Notes under the pieces: model-generated
What the model saw: only the letters and a program-made list of their open reading frames with translations
The model's database searches: none
What the model was told of the DNA's origin: nothing
Source: Occallatibacter riparius
GTDB lineage: Bacteria; Acidobacteriota; Terriglobia; Terriglobales; Acidobacteriaceae
Direction: 5' to 3'
NCBI RefSeq assembly: GCF_025264625.1
Contig: NZ_CP093313.1
Span: 4,960,001-5,024,000, forward strand
DNA: 64,000 nt
Shown here: piece by piece, positions 25,147-34,504 of the stretch
Layout of the letters: every line of letters starts with the position of its first letter
Position numbering within the stretch: position 1 is the first letter of the stretch
Translations under genes and position numbers: made by a program

Positions 25147-26241
25147 TCACCGCGCGATCCGCGCCCCGCCGCCCTTCATCGCCCGTTCCACTTCGGCCAG
25201 CGAAGCCATGCTGGTATCGCCTGGGGTCGTCATAGCAAGCGCTCCGTGCGCTACGCCACACTTCACAGCCCATTCAAAGCCCTTGCCTGCAAGGAAACCG
25301 TAGACAAGGCCCGAAGCGAAACTGTCGCCCCCGCCTACGCGATCGAAAATTTCTATCTCACGTTGCGGAACGTGCGCAATCTCGCCGTTGTACAGCGCAA
25401 TCGCGCCCCAGGCATTGCGCGTCGCCGTGTGCGCGGTACGCAATGTGCTCGCCACCACCTTGAGATTGGGATACGCCGCCGCCACTTCGCGCAGCATCTC
25501 CTCGTAGCTCGCAATGGGCAGTTCGCCGAAGTCCTCAGTCACACCCTTGATCTCGACGCCCAGCATGGCGGAGAAGTCTTCCTCATTGCCGAGCAGCACG
25601 TCGACCTTTCGCACCAGTTCGCGATTCACTTCCTGCGCGCGCTCTTTACCGCCAATCGACTTCCACAACGACTCGCGATAGTTCAGGTCGAATGATATGG
25701 GCGTCTCAGTATCCCAGGCCACCTGCATCGCTTCTAGTGCCACGTCCGCCGTCGACTCGGACAACGCCGCAAAAATCCCGCCTGTATGGAACCAGCGCGC
25801 GCCGTTCCGCTCGCCGAAGATCGCCTTCCAGTCGAAGTCGCCGCGCTTCACCTGGCTCATCGCGGTATGTCCGCGATCGCTGCATCCAGCCGCCGCGCGC
25901 ATGCCGAATCCGCGCTCCGTGAAGTTCAGTCCGTTCCGCACTTCGCGGCCAACACCGTCATATTTCACCCAGCGGAGAAGGGAACTGTCCACGCCGCCCT
26001 GCAGGATCAGATCCTCCACCAGCCGGCCCGTCGCGTTGTCGGCCAGTGCAGTTGCTATCGCAGTCTTGAGCCCGAAACAACGCCGAAGCCCGCGAGCCAC
26101 GTTGTACTCGCCGCCGCCCTCCCACACATCGAACCGCCGCGTGGTGTGTATTCGCCCTTCACCGGGATCGAGCCGCAACATCACTTCGCCCAGGCTCAAA
26201 CAATCCCATCTGCGGGATTCAGGAACAACAATCGTATCCAT
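25147..26241 (-). CDS. kdgK: 2-keto-3-deoxygluconate kinase (PfkB family)
   Basis: 364 aa from the ATG at 26241, which has AGGGAG upstream. It is a PfkB/ribokinase-family kinase: SLGEVMLRLDPGEGR near the N-terminus, the GGGEYNVARGL substrate motif, and the ATP/catalytic motif DRVGGGDSFASGLVYG near residue 310. It phosphorylates KDG to KDPG using ATP. It is somewhat longer than many KdgK (about 310-345 aa). Eda follows immediately, and the divergent SDR-manD-exuT unit supplies KDG and uptake, which supports this substrate over other sugars. Confidence 0.9.
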   Translation of the reverse strand: MDTIVVPESRRWDCLSLGEVMLRLDPGEGRIHTTRRFDVWEGGGEYNVARGLRRCFGLKTAIATALADNATGRLVEDLILQGGVDSSLLRWVKYDGVGREVRNGLNFTERGFGMRAAAGCSDRGHTAMSQVKRGDFDWKAIFGERNGARWFHTGGIFAALSESTADVALEAMQVAWDTETPISFDLNYRESLWKSIGGKERAQEVNRELVRKVDVLLGNEEDFSAMLGVEIKGVTEDFGELPIASYEEMLREVAAAYPNLKVVASTLRTAHTATRNAWGAIALYNGEIAHVPQREIEIFDRVGGGDSFASGLVYGFLAGKGFEWAVKCGVAHGALAMTTPGDTSMASLAEVERAMKGGGARIAR

Positions 26242-26422
26242 CGAGCTCCCTTGGAAATGCCTATAGACCACTCTAACGCAGTGGCCATACCCCAAAGCGG
26301 TGCGCTCCGCCAAGCATGAGTAAATCGACTTACATGATAGATTTCTTGCGTCGGCAGGAAGTACTCATGACCGCACTCCACCCCATCCTGTAAAGTGAAC
26401 CGGTGTACGGGAGTCATACAAA
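26242..26422. promoter_or_regulatory. Divergent promoter region of the hexuronate regulon
   Basis: About 180 bases between kdgK (minus) and the SDR gene (plus). It contains AAATCGACTTACATGATAGA followed by TTT, an imperfect inverted repeat (AAATC/GATTT). It must drive both arms. No regulator gene lies beside it, so the controlling repressor would be encoded elsewhere. Confidence 0.4.
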
Positions 26423-27196
26423 ATGAGCAAGCTATTTGATCTGAAGGGCCGCGTTGCCGTGGTCACTGGCGGCACGACAGGCCTTGGCCACGCCATCGCA
26501 CTTGGCCTAGCTGAAGCAGGAGCCGACGTCGTCGCCAGTTCGCGCCGCACCGAGCAAGTAGACAAGGTCGCAGCCGAGATTGAAGCATTAGGCCGCCGAA
26601 CGCTGCGCGTTACAAGCGACGTGCTGAACCGCGATTCGATCCAGGCGCTGCACGACGCCGCCATCAAGGAATTCGGCAAGATCGATATCCTGGTGAACGC
26701 CGCCGGTGTTACGCACAAATCCGCCACCCTCGACGAGAGTGAAGCGGAGTGGTCGCGCGTCATCGAAACCAACCTCACTGGCACTCTGCGGTCCTGCCAA
26801 ATTTTCGGCAAAACGATGGTGAACGCGGGCTACGGCCGCATCATCAACATCGCATCGCTCACAACGTTCCTCGGCTTCTTCCAGGTCGCCGCCTACTCAG
26901 CAAGCAAGGCGGCCGTTGGTTCGCTCACCAAGGTGCTGGCCATCGAACTCGCCAAGACCGGCGTAAACGTCAACGCCATCGCGCCCGGAATGTTCCCCAC
27001 TGAGCTGAACGCCAAGCTGATCACCGGCACTCCGCGCGGCGAGGAACTGCACATGCGCGTGCCTATGGAGCGCTTTGGCAAAGCCGAGGAACTGCAGGGC
27101 GCGGCGATCTTCCTCGCCTCCGAAGCCTCCGCCTACGTCACCGGCGAAATCATCGCCGTCGATGGCGGCTTCCTCGCCAGCGGCGTCAATCGATAA
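26423..27196 (+). CDS. SDR oxidoreductase in the hexuronate operon (KduD-like or fructuronate reductase candidate)
   Basis: 257 aa. Classical SDR: TGGTTGLGHA (15-24), NAAG (92-95), S145, Y158 and K162, C-terminal AVDGGFLASG. Arg41/Arg42 after strand beta-2 (SSRRTEQ) suggests NADP use. It is related to gluconate 5-dehydrogenase / 2-deoxy-D-gluconate 3-dehydrogenase types. It is the first gene of the plus-strand unit, 48 nt before manD. Between uxaC (making fructuronate) and manD (using mannonate) a reductase is needed, and no UxaB/UxuB of the long-chain type is in the window, so this SDR is the best local candidate. That assignment is inferred from position. Confidence 0.85.
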   Translation: MSKLFDLKGRVAVVTGGTTGLGHAIALGLAEAGADVVASSRRTEQVDKVAAEIEALGRRTLRVTSDVLNRDSIQALHDAAIKEFGKIDILVNAAGVTHKSATLDESEAEWSRVIETNLTGTLRSCQIFGKTMVNAGYGRIINIASLTTFLGFFQVAAYSASKAAVGSLTKVLAIELAKTGVNVNAIAPGMFPTELNAKLITGTPRGEELHMRVPMERFGKAEELQGAAIFLASEASAYVTGEIIAVDGGFLASGVNR

Positions 27197-27207
27197 GGCG
27201 CCTCCAA

Positions 27208-27243
27208 GGGCCAGAAGCTAGTAGCTAGAAGCTAGGAGCTGCT
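27208..27243 (+). repeat. AGAAGCTAGTAGCTAGAAGCTAGGAGCT repeat before manD
   Basis: A run of AGCTAG-type units (CCAGAAGCTAGTAGCTAGAA, then GCTAGGAGCTGC). Its last AGGAG is placed 6 nt before the TTG start of manD and so would serve as its Shine-Dalgarno sequence. Confidence 0.6.
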
Positions 27244-27244
27244 T

Positions 27245-28453
27245 TTGAAAATCACCAATGGGTACGTCAACATCACCTCGCCGGGCCGCAACTTCATCAC
27301 GCTCAAGATTGAGACGGATGAAGGCATCTACGGCCTCGGCGACGGCACGTTGAACGGGCGCGAACTCGCGGTCGCCAGCTATCTCACCGACCACGTGATC
27401 CCATGCCTCATCGGCCGCGACCCCTTCCAGACCGAGGATATCTGGCAGTACCTCTATCGCGGCCCCTACTGGCGTCGCGGCCCGGTGACCATGTCCGCAA
27501 TCGGCGCAGTTGACATGGCCCTCTGGGATATCAAGGGCAAGGCGCTCAACACGCCCGTCTACAACCTGCTCGGCGGCAAGAGCCGCGACGGCGTGCTCGT
27601 CTACTGTCACGCCTTCGGCAAAGACATCGACGCAGCCCTGGAAGATGTCGCGCACCACAAAAACCTCGGCTATCGCGCCATTCGCGTGCAAAGCGGCATT
27701 GCAGGCCTCAAGTCCACCTATGGCGTCGCGAAGGGCCCCGGCCGCTACGAGCCTGCTGAGCGCGGCCTTCCCTCCGAGTACGAATGGGAAACCGAGCCCT
27801 ATCTACGCTCAGTACCCAAGCTGTTTGCTCGCGTGCGCGAAGCTTTCGGCGAAGACCTCTACCTGCTCCACGACTGCCACCATCGCCTAACGCCCATCGA
27901 AGCCGCGCGCCTCGGCAAGGAACTCGAGCCCTTCCATCTCTTCTGGATCGAGGACCCGACGCCAGCCGAGTTGCAGGAGGGCTTCCGAACGATACGCGAG
28001 CACACCACAACACCGCTCGCAGTCGGTGAAGTCTTCAATTCTCTTTGGGATGCGCACGATCTCATCCGCAACCAGTGGATCGACTACATCCGCGCCACGC
28101 TCACGCATGCCGGCGGCTTTACGCCAATGAAGAAGCTGGCGGATTTCGCGGAGCTCTATCACGTCAAGACCGGCTGCCATGGCGCCACCGACCTTTCCCC
28201 GGTATGCATGGCCGCCGCGCTCCACTTCGACACGGCCATCCACAACTTCGGCATTCAGGAGCACATGCCGCACACCGACGAAACCGACGCTGTGTTTCCG
28301 CACCAGTACTATTTCAAAGACGGCTACATGTATCCCGGTGATGCGCCGGGTCTCGGAGTCGATCTCGACGAGGCGCTTGCCGCAAAGTATCCTTACCAGC
28401 GCGCCTATCTTCCCGTGAATCGCAAAATCGACGGCACCCTGACAGACTGGTAA
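27245..28453 (+). CDS. manD: D-mannonate dehydratase, enolase superfamily
   Basis: A 402-aa protein of the ManD group. Mg ligands and catalytic residues typical for ManD are all visible: D210 and H212 in [12 protein letters not shown]236 in [10 protein letters not shown]262 in [10 protein letters not shown]312 in [12 protein letters not shown] and E339 in [11 protein letters not shown]. It dehydrates D-mannonate to 2-keto-3-deoxygluconate. The start is an uncommon TTG at 27245; the sequence from there ([16 protein letters not shown]) matches the usual ManD N-terminus, and AGGAG is supplied by the upstream repeat. ExuT follows after 10 nt. Confidence 0.95.
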   Translation: MKITNGYVNITSPGRNFITLKIETDEGIYGLGDGTLNGRELAVASYLTDHVIPCLIGRDPFQTEDIWQYLYRGPYWRRGPVTMSAIGAVDMALWDIKGKALNTPVYNLLGGKSRDGVLVYCHAFGKDIDAALEDVAHHKNLGYRAIRVQSGIAGLKSTYGVAKGPGRYEPAERGLPSEYEWETEPYLRSVPKLFARVREAFGEDLYLLHDCHHRLTPIEAARLGKELEPFHLFWIEDPTPAELQEGFRTIREHTTTPLAVGEVFNSLWDAHDLIRNQWIDYIRATLTHAGGFTPMKKLADFAELYHVKTGCHGATDLSPVCMAAALHFDTAIHNFGIQEHMPHTDETDAVFPHQYYFKDGYMYPGDAPGLGVDLDEALAAKYPYQRAYLPVNRKIDGTLTDW

Positions 28454-28463
28454 CCCCGACCGC

Positions 28464-29801
28464 ATGAACGCAAGCGAAGAACCCATCGAGTCTCTAGCTG
28501 AACCGCCCCCATTGCGCGGTCGCTGGACCATCTGCGCCATGCTCTTCGTGGCCACGACGATCAACTACGTCGATCGCCAGGTGCTCTCGATCCTCAAGCC
28601 GATCCTACACGGCCAGACGATTCAACTGCAGCCCCTGTTCCCCGGTTGGCCTTCCTTCGAAACTACCATCAACGTCACCGACCGCGAGTACGGATACATC
28701 CTCGCCGCGTTCCAGGTAGCATACGCATTGGGCGTCATCTTCGCCGGCCGCTTCGTAGACCGCGTCGGTTGCCGCAAAGGCTATCCCATCGTCACCGGCC
28801 TCTGGAGCCTCGCGGCCATGGCGCATGCGTTGGTGCGCACCGTCATGGGCTTCGGCATCGCGCGCTTCTTCCTCGGCCTCGGCGAAAGCGGCAACTTCCC
28901 CGCAGCCATCAAGGCAACAGCGGAGTGGTTCCCGCCTAAAGAACGCTCGCTCGCCACCGGAATTTTCAACTCCGGCGCGGGCGTGGGCGCAATTCTAGCG
29001 CCGCTCGCTGTGCCGTGGGTGGCACTCCACTTCGGCTGGCGCGCTGCATTCCTCATCACCGGCATCTTCTCCGCCATCTGGATCGTCTGGTGGTCGATCC
29101 GCTATCGGCGGCCGCACGAAACCATGGACCAGTCGCGCGGACACATCGTCATCGCTCCACCTGCCTCGGTTGTTCCCTGGTGGAGCCTGCTCAAGCATCG
29201 CCAGGCATGGGCATTCATGGTGGGCAAGTTCCTCACCGACCCCGTCTGGTGGTTCTTCCTTTTCTGGCTGCCGCAGTACTTCCATTCGCGTTTCGCGCTC
29301 GATCTCACGCACATCGGTCCGCCGCTCGTCACGGTGTATGTCGTCTCCACCATCGGCAGCGTCTACGGTGGTTGGCTCCCGCGCGGATACATGCGTGTCG
29401 GCATGCAGCTCAAGCGCGCGCGGCTTGCGGCAATGCTCACCTGCGCCTGCTGCGTTCTGCCGGTGCTTACCGCCGGAAGCCTCAGTTCCGAGTGGATCGC
29501 AGTGGCTCTGTTATCGCTGGCCGCTGCTGCACATCAGGGCTGGTCGGCAAACATCTTTACCACCGCGTCTGACATGTTTCCCTCAGAGCACGTGGGCACC
29601 GTCGTAAGCTTCGGCCAGGTTGCCGGCGCGCTCGGCGGAGCCATTTTTCAGCCCATCGCCGGAAACATCCTGCAGCTGACGCACAGCTACGTCCCGCTGT
29701 TTCTCTATTCCGGCTGCGCCTATCTCGTGGCGCTGCTCCTGCTTCGCACCCTCGCGCCAGGACTGAAACGAGCGCAACTCGGAACCTCCGGCTTGTCATG
29801 A
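28464..29801 (+). CDS. exuT: Hexuronate transporter (MFS, ACS family)
   Basis: A 445-aa MFS protein with about 12 helices. ACS-family marks are RWTICAMLFVATTINYVDRQVLS at helix 1, GVIFAGRFVDRVGCRKGY, FGIARFFLGLGESGNFPAAI and WFPPKERSLATGIFNSG. The family imports glucuronate, galacturonate and related sugar acids with protons. A position directly after manD in the same unit supports hexuronates as substrates. The loop between helices 1 and 2 is longer than in E. coli ExuT. Its stop overlaps the next start (ATGA). Confidence 0.93.
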   Translation: MNASEEPIESLAEPPPLRGRWTICAMLFVATTINYVDRQVLSILKPILHGQTIQLQPLFPGWPSFETTINVTDREYGYILAAFQVAYALGVIFAGRFVDRVGCRKGYPIVTGLWSLAAMAHALVRTVMGFGIARFFLGLGESGNFPAAIKATAEWFPPKERSLATGIFNSGAGVGAILAPLAVPWVALHFGWRAAFLITGIFSAIWIVWWSIRYRRPHETMDQSRGHIVIAPPASVVPWWSLLKHRQAWAFMVGKFLTDPVWWFFLFWLPQYFHSRFALDLTHIGPPLVTVYVVSTIGSVYGGWLPRGYMRVGMQLKRARLAAMLTCACCVLPVLTAGSLSSEWIAVALLSLAAAAHQGWSANIFTTASDMFPSEHVGTVVSFGQVAGALGGAIFQPIAGNILQLTHSYVPLFLYSGCAYLVALLLLRTLAPGLKRAQLGTSGLS

Positions 29802-30475
29802 ATCCACTGCACCGCAAGGCCGTCCTTGGGATTCTGCGGATGTTTGTCGTGTTGTTTATTGCGGTCTTCGGCCCTCCCTGGACTCTCCATTACTGGCAGG
29901 GTTGGACCGCCCTGGCCGCTTTCTTCATACCTTCCTGCGTCATCACAGTCTATGTCGCGAAAAATGATCCAGCCTTACTCGAACGCCGTCTCAAAGCAGG
30001 GCCCAAGGACGAAAAAGAAATCGGCCAGAAGATCGTTCAGGCAATCGCATTGGTTGTCTTCATCGCCGATTTCGTCCTCCCCGCATTCGATCGCCGATTT
30101 GGCTGGTCACCCGTTTCTTCATGGGCGTCCATCGCAGGCGCCATCATGATGCTCATCGGCTTCTGGATTACCTTCGCAGTATTCAGGGCAAACTCTTTTA
30201 CCTCCGCCACAATCGAAGTCGCCGAAAACCAGAAGGTCATCTCCACCGGGCCGTATGCGCTCGTTCGCCATCCCCTGTATACCGGGGCATTGATTATGCT
30301 GTTTGGGATTCCTTTGGCGCTAGGATCGTGGTTGGGTGAGCTCGTAAACATAGTCATGACGATCGCGATTGTCTGGCGCCTTCTGGATGAAGAGAAGCTG
30401 CTTGTCAGGGAACTGCCGGGTTATGCGGAGTACCGCGGAACCGTGCGACACAGGCTTGTTCCCTATGTCTGGTGA
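29798..30475 (+). CDS. Isoprenylcysteine carboxyl methyltransferase (ICMT)-like membrane protein
   Basis: 225 aa with about five membrane helices. The C-terminal half has the ICMT/phospholipid methyltransferase signature: ISTGPYALVRHPLYTGALIM, then LLDEEKLLVRELPGYAEYRG and VRHRLVPYVW. Family members transfer methyl groups from SAM to lipid-like or thiol substrates at the membrane; bacterial substrates are mostly unknown. It starts inside the exuT stop codon (ATGA overlap) and is therefore translationally coupled to the transporter, an unexpected partner in a sugar-acid operon. Confidence 0.85.
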   Translation: MNPLHRKAVLGILRMFVVLFIAVFGPPWTLHYWQGWTALAAFFIPSCVITVYVAKNDPALLERRLKAGPKDEKEIGQKIVQAIALVVFIADFVLPAFDRRFGWSPVSSWASIAGAIMMLIGFWITFAVFRANSFTSATIEVAENQKVISTGPYALVRHPLYTGALIMLFGIPLALGSWLGELVNIVMTIAIVWRLLDEEKLLVRELPGYAEYRGTVRHRLVPYVW

Positions 30476-30514
30476 GAAAGCCTGCAACCGTATTGACCAA
30501 AAGAGAGAGGACTG

Positions 30515-31657
30515 ATGGCAGAATCACGAAAGCTTCGCATGGGAATGGTAGGCGGCGGCCCCGGCGCATTCATTGGTGCGGTGCACCGCGTCGCCGCCGA
30601 ACTGGACGGCCGCATTGAAATGGTTGCCGGAGCGTTTTCGTCGTCACCCGAGAAATCGAAAGCCGCCGGTGCCTCCTACCGCATCGATCCCGCCCGCGCC
30701 TACGGCAGCTACGACGAGATGATCGCGAAGGAGAAGCAGCGCGAAGACGGCATCGACTTCATCGTCATCGCCACGCCCAACAGCACGCATCTTCCCATCG
30801 CCAAGGCCGCGCTTGAGGCCGGCATCCCGGTCATGAGCGACAAGCCCGCGACGGCCACCTACGACGAGGTCCTCGAACTCGAGAAGGTCGTCATGAAGGC
30901 TGGACTGCCCTACGGCCTCACCCACACCTATGCGGGATACGCCCTGGTCCGCGATGCGCGCGCTCTCTGCGCAGCCGGCGAGATCGGCCCCATCCGCAAG
31001 GTCGTCGTCGAATACCTCCAGGGCTGGCTCAGCGATAAGCTCGAAGAAACCGGACAGAAGCAAGCCTCATGGCGCGCCGATCCCAAAATCAGCGGCCCCG
31101 GCGGCTGCATCGGCGACATCGGCACCCACGCCTTCCATCTGCTCGAGTACATCACGGGCCTCGACGTCACCGCGCTGCAGGGCACTCTCCGCTCGGTAGT
31201 CGAAGGCCGCCGCGTCGACGACGATTGCACCGCGCTCCTCAAGCTCAGCAACGGCGCGCAGGGCATTCTGCTCGCCTCGCAAATCGCCGCGGGCGAGGGC
31301 AACGGCATCCGCATCCGCGTTTATGGCGAGAAGGCCAGCCTCCACTGGCAGCAGGAGAATCCCAACACGCTGCTCCTCCGCCGCAACACCGGCCCAGACG
31401 AGACACGCCACGCGTCGGCTGGCTATCTCTCCGCCGATGCCCGCGCCGTAGCGCGCCTGCCTGGCGGCCACCCCGAAGGCTACTTCGAAGCGTTTGCAGT
31501 GCTCTATCGCGAATTCGCCGACTGGCTCGAAGCCTGGCGCGCGACCAAGGCCGAAGCGCCCGCCACGCTGCCCGGCATCCGCGCTGCCGTCCGCGGCATG
31601 CGTTTCATCGATCGCGCCATTGAAAGCAACAAAACCGGCAACTGGGTTGAGTTTTAG
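30515..31657 (+). CDS. Gfo/Idh/MocA family oxidoreductase
   Basis: A 380-aa protein. The N-terminal Rossmann domain starts RMGMVGGGPGAFIGAVHRVA; the EKP-like motif appears as MSDKPAT (about residue 110). The C-terminal domain contains GPGGCIGDIGTHAFHLLEYI with the catalytic-type Asp/His. The family oxidises or reduces sugars and inositols with NAD(P). A GGAC-type spacer with AGAGAGGA precedes the ATG. It is followed after 12 nt by a TIM-barrel isomerase; this pair often acts on keto-sugars or inositol derivatives. The exact substrate is unknown. Confidence 0.9.
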   Translation: MAESRKLRMGMVGGGPGAFIGAVHRVAAELDGRIEMVAGAFSSSPEKSKAAGASYRIDPARAYGSYDEMIAKEKQREDGIDFIVIATPNSTHLPIAKAALEAGIPVMSDKPATATYDEVLELEKVVMKAGLPYGLTHTYAGYALVRDARALCAAGEIGPIRKVVVEYLQGWLSDKLEETGQKQASWRADPKISGPGGCIGDIGTHAFHLLEYITGLDVTALQGTLRSVVEGRRVDDDCTALLKLSNGAQGILLASQIAAGEGNGIRIRVYGEKASLHWQQENPNTLLLRRNTGPDETRHASAGYLSADARAVARLPGGHPEGYFEAFAVLYREFADWLEAWRATKAEAPATLPGIRAAVRGMRFIDRAIESNKTGNWVEF

Positions 31658-31669
31658 GGAGAAGACACA

Positions 31670-32719
31670 ATGAAGACCATCAAAGGACCGGGCATTTTTC
31701 TAGCGCAGTTCGCCGGCGACAACCCGCCATTCAACACGCTCGCCAACATGGCTCGCTGGGCCGCTGACCTCGGCTTCGTCGGCATCCAGATCCCCACGTG
31801 GGACGCGCGTCTATTCAATCTCCAGCAGGCCGCCGACAGCCAGGCCTACTGCGACGAGATCCTCGGCACCGCGCGCGATGCCGGCGTGGCCATCACCGAG
31901 CTCTCCACGCATCTCCAGGGCCAGCTCGTCGCCGTGCATCCGGCTTACGATGCAATGTTCGCGGACTTCGCCCCCGCCGGCCTCGATCCGCAGGCGCGCC
32001 AGCAGTGGGCCGTGCAGCAGTTACACTGGGCCGCAAAGGCCAGTCGCAATCTCGGACTCAACGCGCACGCAACGTTTTCGGGCGCGCTGGCTTGGCCGTT
32101 CTTCTACCCATGGCCACAACGCCCCGCGGGCCTTGTCGAAGAATCCTTCGCCGAACTCGGCCGCCGCTGGCTGCCCATCCTCAACGTCTTCGAAGAAAAC
32201 GGTGTCGACGCCTGCTTCGAACTGCACCCCGGCGAAGACCTCCACGACGGCGTCACCTTCGAGCGCTTCCTCGCCGCGGTCGACAACCACCCGCGCGCCA
32301 ACATCCTCTACGACCCCAGCCACATGGTGCTGCAGCAGCTCGACTACCTCGAGTTCATCGACATCTACCACCAGCGCATTCGCGCCTTCCACGTGAAGGA
32401 CGCAGAGTTCAACCCCACCGGCCGCGTCGGCGTCTACGGAGGCTATCTCCCCTGGGTCGAGCGCGCGGGCCGCTTCCGCTCTCTCGGCGACGGCGAAGTG
32501 GACTTCAGCCAGATCTTCTCGAAGTTCGCACAGTACGACTATCCCGGCTGGGCCGTCCTCGAGTGGGAGTGCTGCCTCAAGCATCCTGAGCAGGGTGCAG
32601 CCGAAGGCGCTCCGTTCATCCAGAACCACATCATCCGCGTCACCGAAAAAGCCTTCGACGACTTCGCCGGCGGGTCCACCGACAAAGAACGCAATCGCAA
32701 AATCCTCGGACTCGCTTAG
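31670..32719 (+). CDS. Sugar phosphate isomerase/epimerase, xylose isomerase-like TIM barrel
   Basis: A 349-aa protein with AP endonuclease 2-type TIM-barrel motifs: GFVGIQIPTWDARLF, ITELSTHLQGQLVAVHPAY, CFELHPGEDLHDGVTF with Glu/His metal ligands, ILYDPSHMVLQQLDYLEFID, RAFHVKDAEFNPTGRVGVYG and WAVLEWECC. These ligands bind a divalent metal for keto-sugar isomerisation or epimerisation. It is the last gene of the SDR-manD-exuT-ICMT-Gfo unit, 12 nt after the Gfo gene, and is followed by a repeat block and the convergent S10 peptidase. Confidence 0.9.
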   Translation: MKTIKGPGIFLAQFAGDNPPFNTLANMARWAADLGFVGIQIPTWDARLFNLQQAADSQAYCDEILGTARDAGVAITELSTHLQGQLVAVHPAYDAMFADFAPAGLDPQARQQWAVQQLHWAAKASRNLGLNAHATFSGALAWPFFYPWPQRPAGLVEESFAELGRRWLPILNVFEENGVDACFELHPGEDLHDGVTFERFLAAVDNHPRANILYDPSHMVLQQLDYLEFIDIYHQRIRAFHVKDAEFNPTGRVGVYGGYLPWVERAGRFRSLGDGEVDFSQIFSKFAQYDYPGWAVLEWECCLKHPEQGAAEGAPFIQNHIIRVTEKAFDDFAGGSTDKERNRKILGLA

Positions 32720-32790
32720 CGAGTAGCTTGTAGTCGGCAGCCTGTACCTTCAGATTCCGAGCTACAGGCTACCGGCTACTGGCTGCAGGC
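32720..32790. repeat. GTAGCTTGTAG-type repeat with inverted arms
   Basis: GAGTAGCTTGTAGTCGGCAG followed by an inverted repeat AGCCTGTA (32739-32746) / TACAGGCT (32763-32770) and ACCGGCTACTGGCTGCAGG. It lies between convergent genes and may serve as a transcription barrier. It is related to the blocks at 21495 and 27208. Confidence 0.6.
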
Positions 32791-32792
32791 CT

Positions 32793-34433
32793 TTACTTCA
32801 CTCCCGAATTCTCCCGAATAAACGCCGCCGTCTGCTCATGCAGTTCCTTCAGCGCGCTTTCATTCACATAAACCATGTGCCCCGTCTGGAACCAGTGATA
32901 GCTGATATTCGACTGCAGGCTCTGCGGCATCGGCAGATGCTTCATCTCATACGTGGCGCCGAAATACAGTGTGCCCAGGTCGAAATATCCGCCCATGAGC
33001 ATCACCTTTATCTTGGGATTGCGCTTCATCGCCACCGCCAGATCGGTCATCACATTCACGCTCGACTCCCAGCCCTGTCCGCCCGGAGGCACGTGCGCCA
33101 GGTTCCAGTGCCAGCCCGGCTGCCGCGCACTCGGCTTGTAGGTCATGTTCTCGCCGTACTTCAGCTCCTCGCGCGCGTATTGATTGATCGCCGTTACATA
33201 GGCTGCCGTAATCGAATTCGTGAACGGATCGTACTCCGCTTCCTTACTCAGCCGATCCATGTCCGGCCCTTGATAGCGCGTATCGAGACGCCCCGTGGTC
33301 AGCCCTTCCTCGCTCTGCAACTCCTTTGAATAGTCGCCGCCGCTCACCCGCAGATTGGCCTTCATCCAATACGCGGCAGGCACGCCGGTATACCCCTGCA
33401 GCTTGTCGGCGATAGCCTTCTTGCGGTCCGCAGATAGATCGGCACCCTGCAGCAGCGCGCTCGCATATTCGCCCAGGCTGAACTGCTCCACCTCGCGCAG
33501 AAATGGCTCGAGCTGCGCAGTCTGATTCGGCACACGATGGTGATACCACGCCGTCGCCGCCATCGAAGGCAGCGACAGAAAATAAGGCTGATCCGTGCCG
33601 GGATTCCCCTCGGGCCCATCCGCGCTGTTGTCAAAGCTCAGAATCTGCGACAGCAGCACCACGCCATTCAAATCCACGCCCTGCAGCATCCGGCTTAGCA
33701 CTGCGCTACGTGTCGTGCCATAGCTCTCACCAAAGATGTACTTGGGCGAATTCCAACGGCTGTACTTCGTCAGGAATCGCCGGATGAACCGATCGAAGGC
33801 GTGCGCATCCTCATCCGTTCCGAAAAACGCTTTGCCTGCATCCTTGCCCATCACGCGGCTGAAACCCGCTCCCGGCGCGTCGATAAACACGAGATCGCTC
33901 ACGTCGAGAAGGCTGTACTGGTTCTCCACCAGCGGATAGGGCGCCGCAGCCTGATGCTGTCCGTCCGGCGTCACAATGCGCTTCGGCCCGAACGCACCCA
34001 TATGCAGGTACATCGTCGCAGAGCCCGGCCCCCCGTTATAGAGAAATGTGATGGGGCGCGACGCGGCTTGCGCGCCCTTCTTGAAGTACGCCGTATAGAA
34101 CATCCGCGCAGTAGCAGGCTGGTCCTCAGGCTTGCCCGGCAAATCGATCCCTGAGTCCGGCAGATACTTGCCGTCGAGGCCCAGCATCGCATCCTGTGCA
34201 TCCGTCGAGCCCACGGTGAGCACGCCAGCCACGGCGCGATAAGCGATCGCCTGACCTCCAACCGTGACCGATCCATCTGTAGCGGAATCACCCTGCGGCG
34301 TAGCCACCGCCGCTTTTGTCTCCGCGTCCTTTCTGCCATCCGGCTTGTCCTGCGCTACCATCGCGCCGTTCACCAACGAGGCCGACAATGTAACCAAAGC
34401 ACACAGGGGAAGTAGACCTTTTCCTGCTTTCAA
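32793..34433 (-). CDS. Exported S10 family serine carboxypeptidase-like protein
   Basis: A 546-aa protein with a signal peptide (KAGKGLLPLCALVTLSASLVNGA). It has S10 features: NGGPGSATMYLHMGAFGPKR (oxyanion region), the nucleophile in GESYGTTRSA (S237), the Asp in GGYFDLGTLYFGA and the His in TGHMVYVN. It should cleave C-terminal residues from peptides outside the cytoplasm. It is convergent with the TIM-barrel gene and followed upstream by the Lrp gene on the same strand. It may pair functionally with the M1 aminopeptidase at 10214 in scavenging peptides. Confidence 0.9.
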   Translation of the reverse strand: MKAGKGLLPLCALVTLSASLVNGAMVAQDKPDGRKDAETKAAVATPQGDSATDGSVTVGGQAIAYRAVAGVLTVGSTDAQDAMLGLDGKYLPDSGIDLPGKPEDQPATARMFYTAYFKKGAQAASRPITFLYNGGPGSATMYLHMGAFGPKRIVTPDGQHQAAAPYPLVENQYSLLDVSDLVFIDAPGAGFSRVMGKDAGKAFFGTDEDAHAFDRFIRRFLTKYSRWNSPKYIFGESYGTTRSAVLSRMLQGVDLNGVVLLSQILSFDNSADGPEGNPGTDQPYFLSLPSMAATAWYHHRVPNQTAQLEPFLREVEQFSLGEYASALLQGADLSADRKKAIADKLQGYTGVPAAYWMKANLRVSGGDYSKELQSEEGLTTGRLDTRYQGPDMDRLSKEAEYDPFTNSITAAYVTAINQYAREELKYGENMTYKPSARQPGWHWNLAHVPPGGQGWESSVNVMTDLAVAMKRNPKIKVMLMGGYFDLGTLYFGATYEMKHLPMPQSLQSNISYHWFQTGHMVYVNESALKELHEQTAAFIRENSGVK

Positions 34434-34504
34434 TTGAGCCCTCCAATGGGATCCGATGTTGAGGCGAAGTATATCGACTAGCCGCGCATTCTTTCGAGCA
34501 TTCG

